Shown here: piece after piece, positions 23,444 through 33,592 of the stretch | Layout: each line of letters begins with the position of its first letter | How positions within the stretch are numbered: the first letter of the stretch is position 1 | From: Tricholomella constricta | Lineage: Eukaryota; Basidiomycota; Agaricomycetes; Agaricales; Lyophyllaceae | Assembly (NCBI GenBank): GCA_013368375.1 | Contig: JAACJP010000004.1 | Span: forward strand, 248,001 to 312,000 | Reading direction: 5' to 3' | Length of the DNA: 64,000 nucleotides | Made by a program: the position numbers and the translations under genes | Notes under the pieces: generated by a model | Told to the model about the DNA's origin: nothing | Seen by the model: only the letters and a program-made list of their open reading frames with translations | Database searches by the model: none

Positions 23444-24127
23444 ATGACGACGCCTCGGCCCATCCTAAAGACCCGCTGTCCTGACGAATGCTTCCCCTCA
23501 CCCTCTACTGCCCTCCCATTTAAATTCCTCCACTCTCCCCACGTCCACTTCCCACCGACACCCAGCCTTGCAGACATCCAAACCACCCATTCCCCCTTCG
23601 TATACGACCGGGCACCTATTATTGTGTCGCCCAACACGTGCAACCTGCCAGAACGTGGCGGACGAGTCTACAGCGCCTTTACCATGGACGAGGCCTCAGC
23701 AGCGCCGCCGAAGGGAAGCTATTTCCATCCACGCGCATATGAGGCATGTGAGCCCGAGCACCTCAACGAGCCCTCTAGATCCCTGCCCGACGCCCCACCT
23801 GCACTTATTTCGGACTTCTCGTCATCTTCAGAATCGGAAGACTCAGATGTGTGCGCCTCGTCGCCCGTCCACTTGCCCACGCATGATTTCAATATACCCC
23901 CCGCGTCTAGACGAGATTCCATATACCCCCTGACTCCGACGTGTCCGCAGGACGAGGCACTGGCATTTTTGCCGCATCCCCGTTCCCAGACGACTTTATT
24001 GAAGGAGAGGGCGAAGCCGAGGCGGAGGGGGACGGGCAGGAGTAGACCCACCGCCCTTGATGTCCATGAGAGCTTTGCATCTATGGATAGGGAGCTATCT
24101 CTCGATGGCTGTCTGGGCGGATTCTAG
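23444..24127 (+). CDS. Disordered Ser/Pro-rich protein, paralogue 2
   Basis: A 227-residue frame starting at the ATG at 23444 (MTTPRPILKTRCP). This start is preferred over the upstream frame start because it aligns with the KSILKRP motif of paralogue 1. The common core is HSPHVHFPPTP, then a short spacer, then VYDRAPIIVSPN. A Ser-rich acidic stretch (FSSSSESEDSD) near residue 130 resembles a casein-kinase-2 target. The C-terminal part has a basic patch (KPRRRGTGR). It lacks the C-terminal third of paralogue 1. The function is unknown. Confidence 0.65.
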   Translation: MTTPRPILKTRCPDECFPSPSTALPFKFLHSPHVHFPPTPSLADIQTTHSPFVYDRAPIIVSPNTCNLPERGGRVYSAFTMDEASAAPPKGSYFHPRAYEACEPEHLNEPSRSLPDAPPALISDFSSSSESEDSDVCASSPVHLPTHDFNIPPASRRDSIYPLTPTCPQDEALAFLPHPRSQTTLLKERAKPRRRGTGRSRPTALDVHESFASMDRELSLDGCLGGF

Positions 24128-24926
24128 ACCTGGATTCCTTCGCCGTCGAAATCGTTTGTTCTTGTAATGGCAATGGTATCATGATTATCATGTTTTTGTA
24201 TGCCTGGTTGGTCTGCAATTCTATGAGGTCCTACCTGATCTGACGTCCCCGTCGTTTAGGTTCCATGTGAACGTCGCATACTTTATGTAGCGGATCTTAC
24301 GAGTGCTACTAGCAGTGCTAGTGCTGAAGAATGATCGGGTTGATAGAACCAAGATGAAACCTAGGAAACTCTTGCAGTTGGCTCAACTTCCAAGAATCCC
24401 AGTTCTGCAAACCGATGAAGGCCTGGCAATAGAACAAATCACTGCCCGGCATCCCCTGGCCACCGACTGCTATACTGATTGGGCATTGCTTCCACACCGA
24501 GAAGCCCTACACCTGTCAAAATGCGCATGTGTTGTCGGGAATGTTCCTGCTATGCATGATATACAAGGATTTGCTGTGAGACTAGGAGGAATGAAAACCG
24601 CGATCATGCCTGGGACAGATCAGGCAAGCACAGCGGTCCGTCCATCTGATGTTAATTTTGGGCCAAGCTAAGTGTAAGTTATGTTTATAGAAAAAGGAGC
24701 TCTGTAAGTCTGTATGAATTTTCAAGTGACCAACTGCTCCGACGCGCCTCTCGCAGCACAGCGCCCCATCTGATGTTGATTCTGGGCTAAGCTAAGTGTA
24801 TGTTATTTTTATAGAAAAAGAAACACAATCGCGGTAAACGAAGTGGTTCTTCACAGTAAGTACATGATTAAAAAAGCTTGGAGAGCTTGATGATTCGTTC
24901 TAACGAAGGTTTATTCGAGATACACA
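24128..24926. other. Intergenic with a short tandem duplication
   Basis: A block at about 24647-24710 (CATCTGATGTTAATTTTGGG...TTATAGAAAAAGGAG) is repeated at about 24769-24822. A diverged form occurs near 60573, so the block belongs to the repeated surroundings of the small-gene family described below. The 122-codon frame at 24303-24671 has no recognisable family and runs into this repeat; it is not called. Confidence 0.5.
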
Positions 24927-25253
24927 TCATGCATAAATATACCATCGAGGATCTTTGTCCATCACCATGACCTTCTTGAATCTCTCCAGGACCTCTCGAG
25001 ACGGGATAAAGAAATGAATGTCGTTTGGGTCGTTCGAGGCAAGTGCGAGACAACTTCGATGTTTTCCATTGACCATCGCAGCCACCAGCCTTGCGTGACC
25101 CCAGACCCCTGCGCGAACAAAAATGTTGGTGGCGGCTGAGATTCTGGTGTTATGTTGTGCTCATTCATCTCCGTCTGTTCCGAGGTTCATACATAAACCG
25201 TAATGAAGGAGTTTCTCGTCCTGAATGAGAGGCTAACCCAACACCTTCACCAT
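24927..25253 (-). pseudogene. Broken copy of the ~107-residue small-gene family
   Basis: Aligns along its whole length with the intact copies at 26040-26363 and 60110-60436. The start (VKVLG) and the end (RSCLALASNDPNDIHFF, then DKDPRWYIYA) are preserved. In frame there is a TAG directly after VKVLG and a TGA after the GTDGDE segment, so it cannot make the full protein. No length change was seen, so these are point changes. The upstream leader with its intron is also recognisable. Confidence 0.7.
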
Positions 25254-26039
25254 TACTGGATACGCTACGCTGGTTAGTATGGCATACCAGGAAAGCGAAG
25301 TGAAGACTTACTGGCTGGTTGAGAGTGACGACACTTGTAGAAATAGACGTAGTGGCGAGTTTGAGCTAGTGAGCGCTTTAGCGTCACTTTACAGCCGCTT
25401 TCATAACGATAGACCCCTTCGACTTTTGGTAGGATAGTTGTTTGGTTGATCTGTAGAATTAGTAAACCTCCAAAACAAGAATCCTATCAATTTGTGCTCG
25501 ACAACCCGCCCTCCCGCTTTCCTTGTCTGTCAAATTTCAGCAAGGGTTACGTTTCCGGCAAGGCCGGCATTGCACTTCGATCAAGCAAACAACTATCCTA
25601 CTGAAACTCAAAGGGTCTATCGTTATGAAAACGGCTGTATATAAATATGAGGCGCCCATCGAAGCTATATATTGCCGGGTTCCCCACGTCAAGCAATGAC
25701 TCACATTAGCAGGTTCACACTCAACTGGCCATGGCCAGCGTCTTGGCCCCACAACGTGTGCTACCTTTCCGTCTGAAGCAGCTCACGTAGAGGGTCACTA
25801 TTAGTAGTATTACTGCTGGCCTCATGTACTTACTGCAAATGATCACCTCGTACTATTTCTATAACCATAGCTTGGCCCAGAATGGACACCACATGGACCG
25901 CTATCAGGCGCGTCGAGTTGAAAATTTTTCGAGACGCGTTGCTCACGCGAGAGCGTGAATGTAATATCTTGACCCGTTCTTTAATCTGGACTTAACGAAG
26001 GATGATAGAGATAAGTGTATTGTTCATTTGAGTTACACG

Positions 26040-26363
26040 TCATGCATAGTTATACCATCGAGGATCTTTGTCCGTCATCATGGCCTTCTTGAACCTCTCC
26101 AACTTCTCTTGAGAGGGGATAAAGAAATGAATGTCGTTCGGGTCGTTTGAGGCGAGTGCGGGGCAGGATCGCACTTTTCCACCGACCATCACGCCCACCA
26201 GCCTTGCGTGACCCCAGGCCCCTCCGCGAAGGAAAATGGCGGTGGCGGCTTCGATTATGGTGTTATGCTTTGCCCATTCGTCTTCGTCTGTTCCGAGTTT
26301 CATATGTAAACCGTATTGAAGGAGTTTCTCGTCCTCAACAAGATAACCCAACACCTTCACCAT
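26040..26363 (-). CDS. Unrecognised small protein, family copy (107 residues)
   Basis: Starts at the ATG at 26363, just downstream of a probable 5'-UTR intron whose 3' end has a textbook branch site (TACTAAC) and CCAG. The protein begins MVKVLGYLVEDEKLLQYGLH and carries EAATAIFLRGGAWGHARLVG, then ALASNDPNDIHFFIPS, and ends DKDPRWYNYA. No signal peptide or membrane segment is apparent. The composition is that of a compact soluble alpha/beta domain. I do not recognise the family. At least four relatives exist in this window in two clusters of opposite orientation, which supports a real, duplicated gene. Confidence 0.65.
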   Translation of the reverse strand: MVKVLGYLVEDEKLLQYGLHMKLGTDEDEWAKHNTIIEAATAIFLRGGAWGHARLVGVMVGGKVRSCPALASNDPNDIHFFIPSQEKLERFKKAMMTDKDPRWYNYA

Positions 26364-27399
26364 TACTGGATACACTGGTTAGTATGACATACCAGGAAAA
26401 CGAAGTGAAGACTTACTCGCTGGTAACTAATCGTAACGAGACTTGTAGAAATGGACGTAGTGGTGATTTCGAGGTAGTGAGCACTTTGGTTATGTAGGCC
26501 CTATATACTGCCTATATATAGGTCCATCAAAGTTATATATCGCCATTGTTCCCCACAACAATCATCGCTTTAGCAAATTCACACTCAACTGGCCTTGGCC
26601 AGCAGTCTCCGATTTATGACCCGATAACCGTCTACATGTACATGTTCGTCACACCTGGGATATCGGTCGAATCATTGGCCATGTCATTTGATCACGACCA
26701 TCACACGTACTTTCACACTAGAAAATGATACAGGTGTATATGGCATGTTTTGTGACGATGGCAGACCCACAACGTGCGCTACCGTCTTCCCGTCTGAAGC
26801 AGCTCACGTAGAGGTCACTAATAGTATCAGCGCTGTCCAGACTGAAGAACGGGTCCGACGATATTACATTCATGCTCTCGCGTGAGCGACCCGACGTGTC
26901 AGTCTCAAGGAATTTCCAACTTCGAATGACCATCTCGACGCGCCCTGGCAGGAAATATGCTATTGATACAAATTGGAAGGAAGTTAGGCGAATGGAGAGT
27001 ACCTAGTAGGATCAGATAACAAGACAAGATTTCGAATGGTTGCAATCCGTCGGAGGTGCTCCAGAGAGTCCTAGATAGTCCTAGAAAAAAGTTTCATTCA
27101 TTGATAGGCTGGATGCGTCAAAGCTTTCAGTCACTGGATTTGCGGGTGAGCAGGAAGCCGGGGAGTGCTAGAGTACGCAATCGACATTCAGATCCTTTAT
27201 AGCATCGGGTTGATAAGCCGCAAGCGCGTCCTCAAAAGTCAACTTACATCAGAAAGGAACAATAGATCAAGCTTCAAGCTTTCAAGCTTGTCACCGTTCA
27301 AACGTTCAGTGCTCTTGCGACGGTTCGGACACGGCCGATGTTAATATCAATCATTGATGCCAAACAATTCGCCACTTCCAGCCTCAATTGCGATGGGCA
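26364..27399. other. Upstream region of small-gene copy; repeated sequence
   Basis: Contains the promoter-like sequence of the minus-strand small gene, with a TATATA near 26515. It also contains blocks (about 26580-26900) that recur, inverted, at about 60500-60960. The block around 25700-25860 belongs to the same repeat. No separate gene is supported. Confidence 0.5.
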
Positions 27400-28301
27400 A
27401 TGGGTCCATTTCCACCCACAAAACAGCTGGACGAGCTTCAATTGATAAGATGCTCTCTTCTCCCAGATGAAAGCCTCCTTATACTCGACGACAATGAAAC
27501 TTGGACTAGACTCATCACAGCCCACTCTGAAGAAGACGCGGATGCCCTTGCTGAACATCGAAACTTGATCTCCCCTGCTCGTGTTGAAATAAAAGTCAAA
27601 TCAGCAAGGGTATTCTTCGTGATTGAACTACCCCTAAGGTATGCAGGAAGTCTTGCCGAAACGACCCCTACGTTCGCTGTGAAGGGCGACCAGATCACTC
27701 GTGTTGAACAACACCAGTGGCAGCGCTTCATCGAGGAGAAATTGGAAGAAATTGCGGAAACAGAGTAAGTGGCACTGCTATGGAATTTTTCTGCCATTGA
27801 AACTCCCCCTCCCAAAGGTACCCCATATACCAGCTGATTACCTTACACCTGCTTCCTCTCGTCCACGAAGAACTCGAAGCGTGGCCATCTCAGACCCCAG
27901 TGGATGAGACCGACACAAAACCCGCATCGCCATCTCCCAGATACCACGCCCTGCTCACTTCGCACCACCTCATATCTCCCAATAAACGGCGCTCTCTTCA
28001 GAATTGGTCTACCTCGTTATCGCTTTCAGGCTTTGCAAAAGTCGGTTATCCTGGGGTGATTTATGCGGAGGGCCAGAAAGAGGAAGTGGAAGAGTTTGTC
28101 GGATATGTCAAGGCCATGCAGTGGCTAGCGTTGAGGGTTCGCTTCGTCGAAGAATTGCCGGAATATGAAACGTCGTCGAGCGATCATGATAGACGGTGGA
28201 TGGAGTGCCAGAAAGTCAGCGAGGTAGTTGAGGAAATGCGAAGGTTGGGTAGAGAGCAGCTGGTCGTAGAGATGGGCATCGGAAGTGCTGGGTCCAGGTG
28301 A
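27400..28301 (+). CDS. RWD domain / DUF1115 protein (RWDD2-like)
   Basis: Exons 27400-27764 and 27818-28301 give 282 residues. The N-terminal ~130 residues have the layout of an RWD domain: Q-LDELQLIRCSLL start, acidic and hydrophobic strands, and a conserved PIYQL segment just after the splice. The C-terminal half carries the DUF1115 signature, seen as HHLISPNKRRSLQNW followed by LSGFAKVGYPGVIYAEG. This domain pair defines the RWDD2 family found from fungi to animals. RWD domains mediate protein-protein contacts; the specific role of RWDD2 proteins is not established. The ATG at 27400 gives the usual short N-terminus. Confidence 0.8.
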
Positions 28302-28495
28302 TAGCTTACCTTACAGAGAATCTCGTTGCGTGGATGTTGCGCTCTGCGGACTGCATTAAAAAGTCCAAGTCACTGACGTCCATTGCTGCGTTGGACGGGC
28401 CGTAGAATGCCGTCGATCACACGTCTGCTTTGAACCGTTTATCACAGATATTCCTCAAACATCAAGCTCGCAGTTCACTCACATTGACGATTTAT

Positions 28496-29969
28496 ATGAG
28501 CGGTGTACGCTTGGGCTTTAGGTTATCTCGAGGGGTCCTGGGGACAATCTCACCTCCGTGCGCAATCACCCCGAACTCTTTGCACCCCTTGATTCGACTA
28601 ATTATCACACATACACCTCCTCTAGGATTCCAACCGCATACCAATGGGCTGCCTTGTATTCCCCGACAGCTGCTCAGCCGCTTCTAGATATGTCGCAAGG
28701 TGTTCCGGGAACGCCCCCACCTAAAGTTCTCCAAACTGCCCTCGGGGATGCCGCGTCGTCTCCAGCGAGTTTCGGGTACTGCCCAGCAGATGGTGAACCC
28801 TTGATGAGGAAAGCTCTGGCGGACGAGATGAAGGTTATATACGGTTCGGATGCTGACGTGACTCCCGAAGATATCGCACTGACCACGGGATGCAACATGG
28901 CCTTTATCGCAACGATTATGAGTTTGGCTGATGCTGGAGACGAAATTATCCTCCCTGTTCCTTGGTATGCCCACTTGTCTCCCTTTATCGAGATCAGTGA
29001 CTTATATAGCTTCTTTCAAGGTATTTTAATCATCAGTAAGCATGCGTCATTTAGCAAAGAGGTTTGCAAACTCAAATTATGCTGATAGAATGGACCTGAC
29101 ATTGCTCGGCGTTACGCCAGTGCCTCTTCAAACTCTTCCGGAAGACGGCTTTATGCCTTCCGTCGAGAGATGTCGAGCTCTAATTACTCCCCGAACGAAA
29201 GCTATCGCGCTTGTGACACCAAACAATCCGGTAAATCTACTTCTTTCTAGCCCCAGTTTTAGGCTAATCTAGCTCACCTGAAAAGACCGGAGCGACTTAT
29301 TCACCTTCCCTTATAGCGTCTTTCGTGAACCTCGCTGCAGAAAACAACATCGCCCTCGTCATCGACGAGACGTACCGAGATTTCATCTTGACAGGAGCCC
29401 CACACTCGCTATTCAGCGGGGCCTGGCGCAGCAACTTCATCCATCTTTTCTCATTCTCCAAATCATATTGCCTCCCCGGACACCGTCTCGGTGCAATAGC
29501 AGCCTCGCCTCTCCTTCTGAAGCAGATCCGAACGGTCCTCGACTGCCTCCAAATATGCCCCCCGCGTCCATTCCAGCTAGCGCTGACGCCCTTGCTCCCA
29601 ACGCTGCGGCCGTTCATCCGCGAGACGGCTGTTGCAATCCAAGCCCGTCACGAGCTCTTCCGGCGTGTACTGCCCAGCCGGTGGAAAATCGGCGCCCAGG
29701 GCGGCTATTTTGCGTTTGTCAGACACCCGTTCCGTGGTATCACCTCTTTGGAGGTGAGCAAGAGGCTTGCGGTGGAGCTCGGGGTGGTCACACTTCCCTC
29801 GGCATTTTTCTGCGAAGAAGAGAGGGAGGGAAGCGGGGACACTGCGGTGTGGGATAAGACGAGGTGGATTAGGTTTTCTGTCGCGAACGTTGATGACGAG
29901 AAGGTGAAGAAGATATGTGCGCGCTTGGAAGAGGCCGAGTCCGTGTTTGAATGGGACGTCGATACCTAG
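28496..29969 (+). CDS. PLP-dependent aminotransferase, class I/II
   Basis: A fold-type I pyridoxal-phosphate enzyme expected to transfer amino groups between an amino acid and a 2-oxoacid; the substrate is unclear. Five exons, 28496-28557, 28626-28964, 29021-29035, 29089-29230 and 29286-29969, give 413 residues with a continuous frame. Exon 3 is a 15-base microexon coding YFNH between W and Q. Motifs in order: LDMSQGVPG, FGYCPADGEPLMRKAL, TTGCNMAF, VTPNNPTGATYS (spanning a splice), VIDETYRDF (PLP-binding Asp), SFSKSYCLPGHRLG (Schiff-base Lys) and a C-terminal WIRFSVAN (substrate carboxylate Arg). Length is normal. It lies about 200 bases after the RWDD2-like gene on the same strand, with no sign of co-regulation. 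Confidence 0.87.
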
Positions 29970-31450
29970 CTAATCTACCTCAGTAACGCAAGTACATTAC
30001 AAGCTAGAAAAAAATGTCAGTTTTCGAATGCGCTTGTCAACGCTGCAAATATCATTTGCCGCCTGTCGAACTGTCCTTCAGAAGCAAGGCGCGGTTGTTC
30101 ACAGACAGGATTGTTGAGCACCGAAAACTGCATCTGCGTAGAATGCGATGGGTCGAAATTGAGAGAGTGTGAAGAAGGCCGGAGGCTTGCATTACCTGAG
30201 TTGTTTTAAACAAAATTTGCAGAGCTGTCCAAGGATAATGGAACTCTGCAAATGAGGAGTAACTCCCCAGAAACAGTTACAGTAAGGAAGCTATTGGCCG
30301 TTTGTCGGACCACCGTGAGCGGGCGCAGTTGAAGGACAGTTTTTGTATCCTTGTCATGTCTGACAGAGTAGATTGAACAACATGATCTTCACTCTAATTG
30401 AAACCGCCTATAATTGACGAAGGAAGGCAACGACGCCTATTTCTTTTTCGAGAGTGACAGGAATTTCAGTCCAGGTGGGGGGGGTTAATATTGCATCAAT
30501 CGGTCCACGGTGGTGATGAAAGCAGATACGAAACACGTAGTTTCAAAGGACATGCGTCACGAAGGTTTCATCGCGAAAATCGTCCGCACATGAAAAACCG
30601 AGCGAGAAGGCTCACAGAAAGAGTTATGATATGATTTTTAGGCCGAATAGCCGCTTGGAGTGCTTCGGTTTCTTTCTGGATACTTCTAAGCTAGCACTAG
30701 CAGCTTTATCTGCTAGCCTGCAAAACGCGGATGCTCGAACCCATGCGGAGGGAAAATTTTATGAACTCGCACCTTGAATGATTTGAGTCATATCACTGGC
30801 ACATTGCAAGCCTTGTAGAGCGCGCTTCATACTCTGAAGATTCTGAACAAGCAGTCTGAGTGAATGACAATGGCTAAGATCTAAGAGCCGAGGCAAGCGG
30901 GGGCTTGCTTACTCAGGTGACCATATTTCATGTGAATATCCTCGTGTCCTTTGGTGGTGTCAATTCATCTTCCTCTTGTCCTAGCGGGCGGTGATCTAGC
31001 GGGTGGTGATCTCGGAGTGTAACGGTCCACAGCCGCCAAACACTTCAAGATCTATCATATCTCCTTGCCATCGGGCCTTCGAGTTCTCAGGAGTCTCGCA
31101 AATTTGGAACTTCTTCTTTTGATGACCTCAACAATCAATCGTTGGTTGCAATATAAGGGCTTATTGTGACTATCCTAACCCTGCGGTATGTCAATTGTGT
31201 CCTCTGGTTGATGTCAGAAACAACACTCACGAACGACCTAGGCAGTCGGACTCAATCTACGTGGCAGGTGGAAACTGTCGACATGTGCGATCATTTACCG
31301 GAATGACAACTTCCTTCTCGGGGCTACCTCTCACCTGATATCTCATGAGTCGAAGTACTTCATTTGTTACTAGCCACGCTTCTTTTCTCTCAACCCTTTG
31401 TACAGCACACTCACCCACCACGTTTGGCAAGCTCCAGGCGTTGGCTGGAG
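29970..31450. other. Long intergenic region, no gene seen
   Basis: About 1.5 kb without a supported frame. Minor features are a G-run near 30478 and a short tandem duplication near 30990-31010 (TAGCGGGTGGTGATCT). The last part should contain the promoter of the gene at 31451. Confidence 0.5.
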
Positions 31451-32476
31451 ATGCAGAACCATGCCCTTTCGCTGGTCTTCACCTCGTTTGGTTTATCGGT
31501 GATGGCTCAAGCCTTGACACTCACTGTCCCGAATGGGTGTGTCATTCACTGTGGGCTGATTCAGGATTCCACGACTAACAACATACCAGACCCACAGTGG
31601 TCCAAATGTTTACAACGAACGAAAACGGTCCCACTGGACTGACGATGTACGCCGCCTAATGAGGATCCTTTCTAAAAGAGCTCTAAAGTTATAGCAGTAA
31701 ACCCCTTACTGGCCACACACCACCAGTTTCCACTCCTTTCCCAAACTCCTCGAAGTTTTCGTCCAACTCTAGCAACACCTCGCGCACGGCAGGCCCCTCA
31801 GACTCTTCACCGCAGAGAACATCAGCTGGCACGATAGCGGGAATAGTGGTGGCTGTCGTTACTATGCTTTCTTTTTCCCTCGCTCTCTTCTTCTTCTTCA
31901 AACGGAGAAAGCGACGCCGCCGGCGCGGATCTGTCAAAGTAGAACTTGATCTCATCGGAAGCCCCCTCGGTACGTACATAAATCACACCTGAATTGTAGC
32001 GTGATAATGATCAGCAATGGCCAGCCGACAAATTCTTCACACTTGATCCATTCCTGACCGATAATGAAGTCAAAGGGCTAGGATACGATGCCTCGCAGCA
32101 GGCCACGCGACGTATAGAAGCGAAATTCTTACCCATCAGTCAGCGTGCCTCTTCTGACGCCCAGAGCACCGACACTTCAGCCCCGTCTGTACCCCGTATT
32201 CTCCTCACCCGCGAAGGAGAGATCATGGGTCGGCCTATTACGCCGTCAAGCCCGGGCAATCAAGCATCCCACAACCTTTCAGGTCACACAAGCAGCACTC
32301 AATATTCTCTGGACGTCAAATCGACTCTCGTGCCAACTGCAACCCGAGGATCCTCGCCCGAGTCCCATCCTGAGGGGTCCTTGTCTGCCACTGCTTCCTC
32401 CCAGGCGGACGTGGCACGTCGCATGCGTGATCTACTTGCACAGATGGAACACCATGTAGCTACGCCTGTCTCGTAA
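31451..32476 (+). CDS. Secretory single-pass membrane protein with short ectodomain
   Basis: Exons 31451-31536, 31590-31646, 31698-31969 and 32025-32476 give 288 residues. The N-terminus is a plausible signal peptide (ALSLVFTSFGLSVMAQA). A Ser/Thr/Pro-rich ectodomain of about 80 residues follows. A transmembrane helix (TIAGIVVAVVTMLSFSLALF) sits near residue 120, flanked by a strong stop-transfer (KRRKRRRRR). The cytoplasmic tail contains LDPFLTDNEV and a Ser/Pro-rich end with a coiled-coil-like RMRDLLAQMEHH. This build is common in mushroom genomes (Mid2/WSC-sensor-like shape), but no sensor domain is identifiable. The role could be at the cell surface; this is inference. Confidence 0.7.
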
Positions 32477-32926
32477 AGCGAGGCGGCTGTCGTGCAGTTG
32501 TAGTGATAGGTGGAGATGCTGCAGCGCGAGAATCAGGAATTGTGTTTGACGGGAGCAAATACTATGCCGCCTGCGTACTACAAGGGTAACGAGAGCGCGG
32601 GGGGGACATATTTTATACTACGGGACTATCTAATGACATACCCAGGCCTGGCTTGAGCTCATCAAATAGCCTATCTGTGTACATACGTGTTGTACTTATA
32701 GAATATGACTCGGAAAGGGACTGTTTGTTCAATTGTTTCGTTGCTTGAGTGTGGATCACTCTGGATTGGAACCGACCCACTGTCTCGCCAAGATGAAAGC
32801 CCCGAGGCCGATCACTTGTTTTGGCCCTGGGACTGCGGATGCTTGGCGGGAGCATTCATCATCGTCGCGCTCTCTCGATAGTACTCTCGAAGTACAAATG
32901 ACGCATAGCCACTTGTGAACTGCACC

Positions 32927-33325
32927 ATGCCTGATAGTCACCAGCTCATCCCGAGAACTGCTTGCCAGCCATTCAAAGGGCTCTACATTGCTTTACGTCT
33001 TTTATCTCTGGCTGTCAACATTCCACTCTGGACTTTATATTACGCTATCTTTCCTCGTCCACGCGCCTCATGGACCTTGAAAGAATCAGTACTCGTCCGA
33101 CTTTTCCGCTATCTGATGCCTCTCAATGCACTCTGTGATCTTGCGCCCTTTACAACTGACAAGGCTCGGGAAGTGCCCCAGACCGAACTGAAGGAGACTA
33201 CGTTTGTATGGCTGGACACTGTGGATGATACGCTCCTTAAGGGTGTTGCGAGCGACGAAAAGATCAAGCCAATCAGGATCTCCGGATAGATTTGGCTGAA
33301 CGAGAGTCCCATTCCAGCAGATAGT
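32927..33325 (+). pseudogene. Alpha/beta-hydrolase (fold-3 type), 5' part, cut by Ngaro element
   Basis: From the ATG at 32927 (MPDSHQLIPRTACQPF) the frame shows a hydrophobic N-terminal segment, then SVLVRLFRYLMPLN and FVWLDTVDDTLLKG, typical of the N-terminal part of basidiomycete alpha/beta-hydrolases. A TAG at 33288-33290 interrupts the frame just before a continuing WLNESPIPADS. The element begins right after AGT at 33325. The same reading frame resumes at 53475 with HSLVGLWIYGGGYMMG, the oxyanion-hole region. The gene is therefore disrupted by the insertion, and the in-frame TAG suggests further decay or a splice I cannot see. Confidence 0.7.
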
Positions 33326-33486
33326 TTGTTGTCTATTGCGTAGCGAGGAACGACCGTAGAATTAGACGTAAGTCTTTGGGAGGACGGCGGGAGTTGCCGG
33401 CATCGTTTCTCCTCCGGCTACCTCGACGCCTCCCATAATATTCGAGTCCGCCGTCGTCAGAGCGGCTCCCTGCTCCTTTTCTTTGC
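33326..33486 (+). repeat. Split direct repeat A1 of Ngaro-like element
   Basis: 161 bases starting TTGTTGTCTATTGCG and ending TTTTCTTTGC. It appears identical to A2 at 52988-53148 and is the left terminus of the element. Confidence 0.9.
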
Positions 33487-33592
33487 GTCCTATCTCTCAG
33501 AATAAACCGTATACCGCATATCTCAAGCCCTCAGTCTCTCGTATCCCCTATTAACTCAAAAATTTTCTCAAAACCTTAAAATCTCTGGCGAC

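Noticed and set aside
24303..24671. 122-codon plus-strand frame
   Set aside because: No family features, and it runs into a repeated non-coding block; likely chance.
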